A stretch of DNA of 64,000 nt, from positions 1 through 64,000 of the forward strand of contig DASSOG010000056.1 in the NCBI GenBank assembly GCA_035700805.1, read 5' to 3'. Below, piece by piece: positions 36,772 through 53,016 of the stretch. The translations under genes were made by a program, and so were the position numbers. Under the pieces are notes generated by a model. That model made no database searches, was not told the origin of the DNA, and was given only the letters and a program-made list of their open reading frames with translations. This stretch comes from JAGWRI01 sp035700805 (GTDB lineage: Bacteria; Gemmatimonadota; Gemmatimonadetes; Gemmatimonadales; Gemmatimonadaceae). The stretch's first letter is position 1, and each line of letters opens with the position of its first letter.

Positions 36772-37197
36772 ATGGCCAAGAAAGTCACCGGGTTCGTCAA
36801 GTTGCAGATCCCGGCCGGGCGCGCCAATCCCGCGCCACCGGTCGGTACGGCACTGGGCCCGCAGGGCATCAACATCATGGCGTTCTGCAAGGAGTTCAAC
36901 TCCCGCACGCAGAGCCAGGATGGGATCATCCTGCCGGTCGAGGTCACGATCTACGTCGACAAGTCGTTCACCTTCATCCTGAAGACGCCGCCAGCCGCGG
37001 TGCTCCTCAAGAAGGAAGCCGGCATCGAGAAGGGATCGGGGCAGCCGAATCGCAACAAGGTGGGCAGCGTCACCCGGGCGCAGGTGCGCAAGATCGCCGA
37101 GCTCAAGATGCCGGACCTCAACTGCGACACGGTGGAATCCGCCATGAAGATGGTGGCGGGGGCCGCGCGGTCCATGGGGCTGGAGGTGGTGGACTGA
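36772..37197 (+). CDS. rplK: 50S ribosomal protein L11
   Basis: A 141-aa protein with the L11 signatures VKLQIPAGRANPAPPVGTAL, GPQGINIMAFCKEFN and the C-terminal RNA-binding domain (RAQVRKIAELKMPDLNC). L11 binds the GTPase-associated region of 23S rRNA. A GGAG site precedes the ATG at 36772. Its stop overlaps the rplA start (TGATG). Confidence 0.98.
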   Translation: MAKKVTGFVKLQIPAGRANPAPPVGTALGPQGINIMAFCKEFNSRTQSQDGIILPVEVTIYVDKSFTFILKTPPAAVLLKKEAGIEKGSGQPNRNKVGSVTRAQVRKIAELKMPDLNCDTVESAMKMVAGAARSMGLEVVD

Positions 37198-37886
37198 TGC
37201 GCACCCACGGCAAGCAGTACAACACCGCGGCGCAGCGCCGCGACATCAAGACGGCGTACCAGGCCCGGCAGGCGCTGGAGCTGGTCAAGTCGGCCGCGTT
37301 CGCCAAGTTCGACGAGACCGTCGAAGTGGCGGTGCGGCTCGGCGTGGACCCGCGCCAGGCGGACCAGGCGGTGCGCGGCACGGTCGTCCTTCCCGCTGGC
37401 ACGGGCAAGTCGGTGCGGGTGCTCGTGATCGCGGTGGGCGACAAGCTGAAGGAAGCGCAGGACGCGGGCGCGGACTACGCCGGGGTTGAGTACATCCAGA
37501 AGATCAAGGACGGGTGGCTCGACTTCGACGTGCTGATCGCGACGCCCGACCAGATGGGGCAGCTCGGTGCGCTGGGCCGGATCCTGGGGCCCCGCGGACT
37601 GATGCCGAACCCCAAGGCCGGCACCGTGACGTTCAACGTGGGCGCCGCGGTCAAGGAGACCAAGGCGGGCAAGATCGAGTTCCGCGTGGACAAGGCGGGC
37701 AACCTGCACGCCGCCATCGGCAAGGTCTCCTTTGCCCTTGAGGCGCTGGAGCAGAATTTCGTGGCGTTCATGGAGCAGGTCGTGCGCGTCCGGCCCACCG
37801 CGGCCAAGGGCGTGTACGTGCGCAACGTGGCCGTCTCGAGCACGATGGGGCCCGGCGTGACCATCGATTCCACCCCCTACCGGTAA
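37197..37886 (+). CDS. rplA: 50S ribosomal protein L1
   Basis: A 229-aa protein of the L1 stalk, with KFDETVEVAVRLGVDPRQAD, ATPDQMGQLGALGRILGPRGLMPNPKAGT (the family signature region) and a C-terminal SSTMGPGVTID. In many bacteria L1 also represses its own rplKA mRNA. The gene shares one nucleotide with the rplK stop. Confidence 0.98.
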   Translation: MRTHGKQYNTAAQRRDIKTAYQARQALELVKSAAFAKFDETVEVAVRLGVDPRQADQAVRGTVVLPAGTGKSVRVLVIAVGDKLKEAQDAGADYAGVEYIQKIKDGWLDFDVLIATPDQMGQLGALGRILGPRGLMPNPKAGTVTFNVGAAVKETKAGKIEFRVDKAGNLHAAIGKVSFALEALEQNFVAFMEQVVRVRPTAAKGVYVRNVAVSSTMGPGVTIDSTPYR

Positions 37887-37892
37887 CGCGCG

Positions 37893-38408
37893 ATGAAACG
37901 AGCCGACAAGGACCAGCTCATCGCCGAGCTGAAGGACAAGATGGCGGGGGCCAGCACGCTCTACTACACCGACTTCACCGGGCTGAACGTGAAGCGGATG
38001 ACGGAGCTGCGGCGCCGGCTGCGCAAGGCGCAGGTGGAGTACGTGGTGATCAAGAACTCGCTGGCGCTGCGGGCCGTGGAAGAGGCAGGGCTGCTCAAGC
38101 AGCCGCTGCGCGGGCCCACCGGGCTGGTGCTGGCGGGCGATGCGCTGGTCGCGGCCAAGCTGCTGGCGGAGTTCGCGAAGGAGAACGACGAGAAGCCGGT
38201 GGTCCGGGGCGGGCTGATGGATGGCCGCGTGCTGGAGCCGGCGCAGGTGCAGAAGCTGGCCGCCATGCCGTCGCGCGAGCAGATGCTCGCCGAGCTGGGC
38301 GCCGGATTGCAGTCGCCGCTGGCCGCCCTGGTGGGCGCGCTCAACGGGCTCTTGTACATGTTCGCGGGTGCGCTCGACGCGCTGAAGGTGGAGCGCGAAG
38401 GCGCCTGA
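37893..38408 (+). CDS. rplJ: 50S ribosomal protein L10
   Basis: A 171-aa protein with the L10 N-terminal domain (LYYTDFTGLNVKRMTELRRR, YVVIKNSLALRAVEE, GPTGLVLAG) and a C-terminal helix (LVGALNGLLYMFAGALDALK) that holds L7/L12 dimers. It starts 6 nt after rplA. It is followed by a small hairpin and rplL. Confidence 0.97.
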   Translation: MKRADKDQLIAELKDKMAGASTLYYTDFTGLNVKRMTELRRRLRKAQVEYVVIKNSLALRAVEEAGLLKQPLRGPTGLVLAGDALVAAKLLAEFAKENDEKPVVRGGLMDGRVLEPAQVQKLAAMPSREQMLAELGAGLQSPLAALVGALNGLLYMFAGALDALKVEREGA

Positions 38409-38411
38409 TGA

Positions 38412-38456
38412 TTCCCAGGTGTATCGCCTGACCAACGCCCCAGGGGACCCTGGGAA
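38412..38456 (+). promoter_or_regulatory. Stem-loop between rplJ and rplL
   Basis: Arms TTCCCAGG (38412-38419) and CCTGGGAA (38449-38456) enclose a loop that could itself pair partly. It may help set the higher yield of L7/L12 relative to L10, as intercistronic structures do in other bacteria; that function is inferred. Confidence 0.45.
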
Positions 38457-38476
38457 CTACTGAGGAGAGAACTACA

Positions 38477-38875
38477 ATGGCTAATGCAACGCTGGGCAAG
38501 GACGAGATTCTCGACGCGATCGGCCACATGTCGGTGTTCGAGCTGTCCGAGCTGATCGAGGCCTTCAAGGAGAAGTTCAACGTCACGATTGCCGCCGCCC
38601 CCGTGGGCGGGGCCCCTGCCGCCGGCGGTGCCGGTGGCGCGGCCGCGCCGGCGGCCGAGGAGCAGACGGAGTTTGATGTCGTGCTCAAGGAAGCCGGTGG
38701 CAAGAAGATCCAGGTGATCAAGGTGGTGCGCGAGCTCACCGGCCTGGGCCTCAAGGAGGCCAAGGACATGGTGGACGGCGCCCCGCAGACGGTGAAGAGC
38801 GGCGTGACCAAGGAGGAAGCCGCGACCGTGAAGGCCAAGCTGGAAGAGCAGGGCGCGGTCGTCGAAGTGAAGTGA
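38477..38875 (+). CDS. rplL: 50S ribosomal protein L7/L12
   Basis: A 132-aa stalk protein: N-terminal dimerisation helices (ILDAIGHMSVFELSELIEAF), an Ala/Gly-rich hinge at about residues 38-62, and the C-terminal domain (TEFDVVLKEAGGKKIQVIK, TGLGLKEAKDMVDGAPQ). A strong GGAGAG ribosome site precedes the ATG, fitting its four-copy stoichiometry. Confidence 0.98.
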   Translation: MANATLGKDEILDAIGHMSVFELSELIEAFKEKFNVTIAAAPVGGAPAAGGAGGAAAPAAEEQTEFDVVLKEAGGKKIQVIKVVRELTGLGLKEAKDMVDGAPQTVKSGVTKEEAATVKAKLEEQGAVVEVK

Positions 38876-38883
38876 GCCGTGGC

Positions 38884-38915
38884 GGTGGGGCCGCGGCGCG
38901 TGCCGCGACCCCACC
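38884..38915 (+). terminator. Attenuator-like hairpin between rplL and rpoB
   Basis: A 14-bp stem with one mismatch (38884-38897 with 38902-38915) and a GCGT loop, starting 8 nt after the rplL stop and followed by a pyrimidine-rich stretch. Partial termination at this point lowers rpoBC relative to rplJL in other bacteria; the same use is likely here. The next 147 nt before rpoB hold no gene. Confidence 0.6.
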
Positions 38916-39062
38916 CCGCCTCCTTTCCCTTCGCCGGACCGCTATTAGTGATATTAAATCCCAGCACCACAACCACTGTACTGGTTGGTCACGACCTGCC
39001 CCTCGCGCGGCTTCGCGCGACGTGGGGCCGTGGTCGTGTTTTCGCTTGCGCCCGGGTGAGCC

Positions 39063-43712
<4,650 letters not shown>

Positions 43713-43715
43713 GCG

Positions 43716-48035
<4,320 letters not shown>

Positions 48036-48063
48036 GGTCTGAAGCAGTACGCTGCAGGAACGG

Positions 48064-48093
48064 ACGGCCCGCCGGAGGAATCCGGCGGGCCGT
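48064..48093 (+). terminator. Terminator after rpoC
   Basis: A 13-bp perfect stem (ACGGCCCGCCGGA and its complement) with a GGAA loop, followed by TTGTGTGTG. It ends the rplJL-rpoBC transcript and marks the left edge of the DNA that separates rpoC from rpsL. Confidence 0.8.
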
Positions 48094-48115
48094 TGTGTGT
48101 GCGGAGCGGGGTGGG

Positions 48116-48855
48116 CTACCCGCCGCCGTATGCGTGCTGCTGGTAGTGCGTGGACCAGAAGAGCAGGAAATAGAAGCACTTCTTCACGTGCTTGAACGGG
48201 ACCAGAAATGGTTCGTCCACAAACGCCGCAGACGAAAACAGCTCGACGGCAGCAATCTCATCTTTGCTGATGTACATCCGGACTGGCCCAGCAGCGGGCT
48301 TTCCATCCACAAACGTGAGCAGAATGCACCAGGGGGTATCATCAACTTCGGCCCGAAATGGCGGTCCAACGTGAGCAGGTCGTCGATCTTCATCCCGGGC
48401 ATTCGATTCAACAAAGCCCTCAACGTATCGCCATAGACCACGACCCCGAGGTGGGCACGGAGCCGGCGGAAGACGTGTGGGAGCTGCTGCGCGAGCGCGT
48501 GAGTGCGCACCGTATCCAGCGTAGCGACCACGGACCCCATGGTAACGCGCGGCGAGGTGTCGGTGGCAGGAACATGGACACGCAGCGTAACGGGTAGGAA
48601 CCCGATGCGGCGGAATCGAAGTGTGTGCATACCGGGCGCCAGCGGCCCCACCGTGAACCGCCTCGAGTCGCTGGTGACCGTGCGGAGCGAGTCGGGCAGC
48701 ACCGGCAGGTCCACCGTGCGCAGTGGGATGGAGTCGACCGAGACGACGGTACCTCGCACGACTTGCGCGTGGCAAGGCGCGGCCAGCACCGCCAGTGCCA
48801 ACACGGTGCCGGCAAGTACGCTGACCAACCCAACTCCACTGCGCATCCGTGCCAT
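48116..48855 (-). pseudogene. Secreted CarboxypepD-reg/plug-like protein, frameshifted
   Basis: The gene starts at 48855 with a signal peptide (LAVLAAPCHAQ at its end). It continues with a beta-sandwich-like region of the carboxypeptidase regulatory type (VVRGTVVSVDSIPLRTVDLP, PGMHTLRFRRIGFLP) and a plug-like helix (LRALLNRMPGMKIDDLLTLDRH). After this the frame yields low-quality sequence, while the next frame continues sensibly (EVDDTPWCILLTFVDGKP, KDEIAAVELFSSAAFVDEP) to a stop at 48116. The switch point is near 48350-48365. One indel would restore a protein of about 245 aa, so this is a recent pseudogene or a base-call error. Confidence 0.7.
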
Positions 48856-48932
48856 AATACCTCGTGCGGTCAGTGGTGTATGGATAGTGTGTGCTCACGG
48901 GTGTGCTCGCAAACGGGGGGCTGCCCGCCCCC

Positions 48933-49634
48933 TCAGTAGCAGACCACTCCCAATGCGTGGACGAGGTATGGCATCGGCTGGCCGGCCGCATCGCTCCCGA
49001 CCTTCACGGCGAGAGTGGCATAGCACCCATCACACGGTGAGGTCACCACCCTGAGGGCGTACACGTCCCCATGCCGGGCAATGTGGTACACCTGGTGGTA
49101 GTCGGGGTGCCACTTCCCGAGCTGGAGCCCGGGGATGCCGGAGTCGCGAAAGACCGTGAGGATGCTGACGGCCTCCTGCAGCGATGCAGAGTCGCCGAGA
49201 GTGAAGCGGTGGACCGGAGAATCCAGAAAATATTCGTCGTGGCGGAGCGGGGCCGAGCACACGATGCCCCCGGTGGCTTCTGCGCACCGGACGGTGGAAG
49301 TCGTGACGGTCCGTCCGGTGGGTGACGCCACGAATAGCACGGTGAGCGGCGGAATGAAGATGCTAACGAAGCATTCCAGGGCCAACTCCTCGTCGGGGTG
49401 TAGCTGAGAGAATGCCGCGCGAAAGGCCTCCGCGGGGTAGAGATGCTTCGCGTCGACGGCCACCATCCGCTCCGCGAATGCCTTCGACCAGCTGCGGTGC
49501 CTGACCAGCATGTCGCGGTAGGTCGCCTGCTGCGCCGGGGTCAGCGCCCTGTACGCGATGAACGCCGAGTCTTGGGCGTGGCCTGCGCTGAGCGGGATAC
49601 ACGAAATCGCCACGACCAGTGCGAGTCTTCTCAT
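48933..49634 (-). CDS. Secreted protein of unknown function
   Basis: The 233-aa product has a clear signal peptide (ALVVAISCIPLSAGHAQ). I start at 49634, where GGAGG lies 5 nt upstream; the frame is open further but without support. The mature part contains a helical segment (ALTPAQQATYRDMLVRHRSW), a hydrophobic strand pair (IFIPPLTVLFVASPTGR) and six cysteines that could form disulfides (including VVTSPCDGCYATLAVKVG). I do not recognise the family. It sits in the rpoC-rpsL interval next to the frameshifted secreted-protein gene, on the same strand. Confidence 0.7.
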   Translation of the reverse strand: MRRLALVVAISCIPLSAGHAQDSAFIAYRALTPAQQATYRDMLVRHRSWSKAFAERMVAVDAKHLYPAEAFRAAFSQLHPDEELALECFVSIFIPPLTVLFVASPTGRTVTTSTVRCAEATGGIVCSAPLRHDEYFLDSPVHRFTLGDSASLQEAVSILTVFRDSGIPGLQLGKWHPDYHQVYHIARHGDVYALRVVTSPCDGCYATLAVKVGSDAAGQPMPYLVHALGVVCY

Positions 49635-49784
49635 CGGGACCTCCGTTGGGGTGTTCGCCACGTGCAGCGGGCTTCCCTCGTCCAGCATAGCGTGGCCACG
49701 GGGTGGTGGGGGTTGCGGTTTCCTTAGGAATCCGTGAACCTGGTGCCGTGTGAGGGGGGGGCGGTTGGACATGAGGCGTGGTGA

Positions 49785-50120
49785 GTGGCTGAATCCATTC
49801 CGCGCCAAGGGGACCTGATTGTCCTGACCTTTGACCCGCAGGCAGAGCATGAACAGCGGGGGCGACGCGCGGCGCTGGTGGTCAGCAAGGCCCTGTTCAA
49901 CAAACGTACAGGTCTTTGTATTGCGTGTCCCATTATGAGTACCGATCGGGACTATCCGTTCCACGTTGCAGTCCCTAGGGACGACGGGGTCACGGGTTTT
50001 GTGATGGTGGAACAGGTCAAGTCAATTGACTACCGGGCGCGGAAAGCCCAGCGCATCCAGAAAGCGTCGCCAGCATTGATGGAGGAAGTCCTCTCAATTC
50101 TCGACGCGTGCCTCTACTGA
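49785..50120 (+). CDS. MazF/PemK family endoribonuclease, no visible antitoxin gene
   Basis: This 111-aa toxin-like protein has the MazF pattern: PRQGDLIVLTFDPQ, HEQRGRRAALVVSKALFN and FVMVEQVKSIDYRARKAQR, with the conserved Arg/Thr region of the RNase site intact. Expected partner MazE, normally upstream and overlapping, cannot be found: the 150 nt upstream encode no small antitoxin in any frame. The start is GTG at 49785. A G8 run lies about 25 nt before it. It is probably a remnant of a toxin-antitoxin pair or uses an antitoxin encoded elsewhere. Confidence 0.85.
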   Translation: MAESIPRQGDLIVLTFDPQAEHEQRGRRAALVVSKALFNKRTGLCIACPIMSTDRDYPFHVAVPRDDGVTGFVMVEQVKSIDYRARKAQRIQKASPALMEEVLSILDACLY

Positions 50121-50253
50121 CCGCCGACTACTCTGCTCTTGACGCCGCGTTCGGAATCACCCGCGTTGCCATCAGTCCCACGACAGCTCTGGTGGCACCG
50201 GGTGCCAGCGCCGGGCTCGCCATGGCAGGCTGCACCCGGCCCGGTCGGCTCGG

Positions 50254-50380
50254 TTGACCGCCCTTACCGGATCCACTACCTAGCCCAGTCTCTTCCGCGC
50301 CGCCCCGTCGGGGTGATCCACGGAGAAGCAGATCCACGAACCTCCACCGGGTCATGCCGCCCATCAACCAACCCCGCCCG
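50254..50380 (+). repeat. Degenerate second copy of the rpsL promoter, leader and first codons
   Basis: This segment aligns with 55801-55925. Both have TTGAC(G/C), a 17-nt spacer and TACCT(T/A), then CCCAGTCT(G/C)TTCCG(T/C)GCCGCC, a GATCCACG(T/G)AGAAGCAGATCC stretch, and the ATG with codons for Met-Pro-Thr/Pro-Ile-Asn-Gln. After about ten codons the copy diverges and the reading frame is not continued. The promoter boxes are preserved (TTGACC 50254-50259, TACCTA 50277-50282), so it could still fire toward the peptide operon. Confidence 0.85.
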
Positions 50381-50761
50381 GCCTGCCATTGGTCGAACCG
50401 CAACTTGATGCGGGCCAAGTAGCCGATGTGCGTGCCGAGACCATCGTCGCCTGCCAGTTGCGCGGGGACACCAGCTGTTCGAATTCACTGCCGCTTGGGT
50501 TGTGAGAAGGTAGTATCCGATCGGCCGGCACCGAGGAGCACGCGAACGCCCCCTGCATCGAGTTATCCGTCCGGCGATGCTGCGAAGGCAGGCGAAGGCA
50601 TCCGGCAGGTGTATTCATATAAGACACCATTGGGTGTAACAGGTTGTGCGCAGGGGCGTAGAGCCCCTTGATAAGGCAGCGTTCGAAAACGTGACACCGT
50701 ATAACTGTTGATACATTGCTGATTTCAACGACCTTTTCGCACTTGCCACCAAACGTCACTC

Positions 50762-50786
50762 TTGCCCCCCCCCAATGATGTATTAT
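50762..50786 (+). promoter_or_regulatory. Possible promoter with a nine-C tract before the peptide gene
   Basis: TTGCCC (50762-50767) overlaps a run of nine C residues (50765-50773), and TATTAT (50781-50786) lies 13 nt further on, about 43 nt before the peptide ATG. The spacer is 3-4 nt shorter than optimal, so slippage of the C tract would change promoter strength. The -10 box is good; the -35 box is weak. Confidence 0.4.
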
Positions 50787-50829
50787 GCCAACCATAAGCA
50801 CTCCTACCTATCTGTGGAGGACAATCCAA

Positions 50830-51048
50830 ATGAAGCGTCTCTTGCTTGCAGTCTCCATTCTTGTCCTTGCGATCGCCGGGACTTCTCGGACCGCATCGGC
50901 GCACCCGTACTGTCCTGGGATTCTCGAATTTGACGACCCAACATATGGCGGGTGCGGCTTCACAGGGTACCTCTGTGACCACGGCACGGGGTGCGTATAT
51001 CTGTGCAACAATGGCTACAATTGCTGGGACATGAGCGCGATTCAGTAG
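50830..51048 (+). CDS. Small secreted six-cysteine peptide
   Basis: The 72-aa precursor has a signal peptide (LLLAVSILVLAIAGTSRTASA) and a mature part of about 48 aa starting at His25. The mature peptide has six cysteines (27, 39, 45, 51, 55, 61) and no Lys or Arg, so it would be acidic and disulfide-rich. The ribosome site GGAGGA lies 8 nt before the ATG, and the second box of a possible promoter lies about 43 nt upstream. I know no family for it. The next gene encodes a DsbA-like thiol protein, then a propeller-like lipoprotein and an ABC permease, suggesting a folded, exported peptide with its own accessory proteins. Bacteriocin, signal or binding peptide are all possible. Confidence 0.7.
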   Translation: MKRLLLAVSILVLAIAGTSRTASAHPYCPGILEFDDPTYGGCGFTGYLCDHGTGCVYLCNNGYNCWDMSAIQ

Positions 51049-51199
51049 CTGGAGCCAAGTTTCGGCCAGACCCGGGCGGGGGACTCCGTCCGTTCCTCCC
51101 TGGGGTCGGCGGAACGGCCTTCGAGAGGGCCCGGGTGGGCGATCAACCAGCCCATGGCAACAAGCGCCCCTCAACTCCAAATTCCGGAGCCGACAAGAG

Positions 51200-51862
51200 A
51201 TGTTCGCAAAACAGCAATCGCGAGTCTCGCTCATCGATCTCGCCACGGTCGTGGTGCTCCTGCTTGCGATTCTTATTGTGAGTCTTCCGGGCGGGGCCCT
51301 GTACAATCCAGTGCACAGGTGGCTCGTCCAACGCCACATGACGGCAGCAATCCAAAAGGAATGGTCCGCGCTGGTTCAGATGTCGCAACCTCTTTACTCT
51401 GAGCCTGGCCCACCCGTGGTAGTCGAATTCACGGACTATCAGTGCCCGTTCTGTCGGGCCGCCTCGCCCATGGTGGACTCTGCGGTAAGCGATGGGGTTC
51501 GGCTTGCGGTATTGCAATTCCCACTGTCAATCCATCCTCGAGCCCGCGTGGCTGCCCTGGCGGCGCTGTGTGGCGCACGAAGCGGGCGATTCGCCAAGAT
51601 CCATCGATATCTGATGAACCACATTGAGTGGATGGCTAGCGACGATTCGTCGATCGTGCCTGCTATCGAACCCATAGACAGCGCCGCATTTGTCGCCTGC
51701 CAGGGCAGCGAGCAGACCCGAAAAAGCCTGGCGCAGGAGATCGCGGTCGCGAATACCCTCGGGATCGCCGGAACCCCAATGCTTGTGACTGCTGGAGGCG
51801 TGCTGAAGCAACCAGTCACAGCGGCCAGCCTTCGGGCACTGGCCGACGATGGAAGCAAGTGA
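51200..51862 (+). CDS. Membrane-anchored DsbA/thioredoxin-like protein
   Basis: This 220-aa protein has one N-terminal transmembrane helix (about 12-29), then an extracytoplasmic thioredoxin fold: VVVEFTDYQCPFCRAASP with the redox pair Cys82-Pro-Phe-Cys85, and IAGTPMLVTAGG with the cis-Pro loop. CPFC is typical of DsbA-type oxidants and related DsbC/DsbG-like proteins. It follows the six-Cys peptide gene by 151 nt and overlaps the next gene by 4 nt (GTGA). The likely role is forming or shuffling disulfides in the neighbouring peptide; that link is inferred. Confidence 0.88.
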   Translation: MFAKQQSRVSLIDLATVVVLLLAILIVSLPGGALYNPVHRWLVQRHMTAAIQKEWSALVQMSQPLYSEPGPPVVVEFTDYQCPFCRAASPMVDSAVSDGVRLAVLQFPLSIHPRARVAALAALCGARSGRFAKIHRYLMNHIEWMASDDSSIVPAIEPIDSAAFVACQGSEQTRKSLAQEIAVANTLGIAGTPMLVTAGGVLKQPVTAASLRALADDGSK

Positions 51863-53016
51863 CTCGCCCCAGTTGTCGAACCTGGGTGACGGGATGCGGG
51901 CGGGGCATACTGACTGCGGCAGGCCTCGGTGTTGTGCTTGCTTGTGGGAGATTCGGCGCACCGATCAGCGAGCAAGGGCACCGCACGGCGCAGGTTCTGG
52001 TAACGCCGAACCAGGAGTGGGAAGTACCGGAGCACGAAATCGAGCGACGGTTTCCGCGGGGGCGCCAGCTGCAGGTGCTAGGATTCGGGTCTGGGGGAGG
52101 CATTACGGCCCTCGTGACGCAGATTCCCCGTCGAGGGTACACCTTCTTTTATGATTCTCCATCGCGGGGATTCGACGTTGGTAGAGACTTGGGGTGGTCG
52201 CCGCACCAGGGGGTGAGCCGACTCACCACGACGACACCGTCGAGCATCGTCGGTGTCACGGTCGACGGCTTTGTGCTTATTCTGGATCAGAATACTTCGG
52301 CCGTCGGGGTGTGGGGGGCCGGTGGGGGCCGATTGTTGATCGCTGGCGTGTTGGATTCGCTGTCGAAGGTGCAGGCGGCATGCGCGCCGGACGCGCGAAC
52401 CGTTATATTTCTCGAATCCGCTTCCCGGGATACAGTGCGATTTCAATCGCTTGGGCAGGCCGGCGATCGAGTCGGCGGCACTGTGCTATCGGCTAACGGC
52501 AATGCTAACGCCCCATGGGAAACAGCAACCCTGACCGGCCTGATGGGAGCGGGGTGCGTCCTATGGGCGCCGAGCTGGCGGGAGGTCGTGCCCATTCCGG
52601 ACACGACGCTGGGTGCGCCTTGGGTGCTTCGGTGGAGTTCCCGCCGTCCACCCATGCTTTCGCGCATCGTGCACTGGTTCCACGGGAGCCGGCAGCCTGC
52701 GCCCGTCATCACACGCGACATCACGGTATTTCCTGGTGGAATCGCCGTGTTGCCTTCGGACGGAAAGGCAATTGACCTCTACTCGTTTGCGGACGGACGG
52801 TATTTGGAAACGCTGGCACTACCCCGCCCTGCCCTGCGTATCGCCGGAGCGCCGAATCGCCTCTTCGTGCTGAGTCAGGCACAGGACAGTATCCTGTTGG
52901 CATCATACACGCTGCCGCTGAATGCGCGGGCACTTGCACCTGATGGATGGCAACAGGAGCGAACGGATGAGCCGGTCCCAGCTTGGCTCCGACTCCTGAG
53001 GTCCTACGCGCGATGA
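51859..53016 (+). CDS. Propeller-like secreted lipoprotein
   Basis: This 385-aa protein starts with GTG overlapping the preceding stop. A signal sequence with lipobox VVLAC places the lipidated Cys at residue 29. The mature part is beta-rich with repeating strands of the type SIVGVTVDGFVLILDQNT, LSKVQAACAPDARTVIFLES and GIAVLPSDGKAIDLYSF, fitting a six-bladed propeller of NHL/TolB-like type, although no strict repeat consensus is visible. Such proteins bind ligands or peptides at the outer surface. It overlaps the permease gene by 4 nt, so all three genes after the peptide form one translational unit. Confidence 0.7.
   Translation: MTRPSCRTWVTGCGRGILTAAGLGVVLACGRFGAPISEQGHRTAQVLVTPNQEWEVPEHEIERRFPRGRQLQVLGFGSGGGITALVTQIPRRGYTFFYDSPSRGFDVGRDLGWSPHQGVSRLTTTTPSSIVGVTVDGFVLILDQNTSAVGVWGAGGGRLLIAGVLDSLSKVQAACAPDARTVIFLESASRDTVRFQSLGQAGDRVGGTVLSANGNANAPWETATLTGLMGAGCVLWAPSWREVVPIPDTTLGAPWVLRWSSRRPPMLSRIVHWFHGSRQPAPVITRDITVFPGGIAVLPSDGKAIDLYSFADGRYLETLALPRPALRIAGAPNRLFVLSQAQDSILLASYTLPLNARALAPDGWQQERTDEPVPAWLRLLRSYAR

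Larger units (their letters stand above)
50121..50829. other. Intergenic stretch with a duplicated rpsL leader
   Basis: 709 nt without a credible gene on either strand. It contains the promoter-and-leader copy of rpsL (50254-50380). Sequence from about 50420 to 50800 is lower in GC and shows no recognisable feature except the poly-C promoter-like site before the peptide gene. Confidence 0.6.

Noticed and set aside
49741..49785. Poly-G tract before mazF as a proven phase-variable switch
   Set aside because: The run is only eight G residues and I cannot place it within a promoter; it is mentioned only as context for the orphan toxin.
50364..50801. A 145-codon minus-strand open frame between mazF and the peptide gene
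   Set aside because: It has no ribosome site or recognisable motif, and it covers the rpsL-leader copy and the poly-C promoter-like site. The composition does not look like protein.
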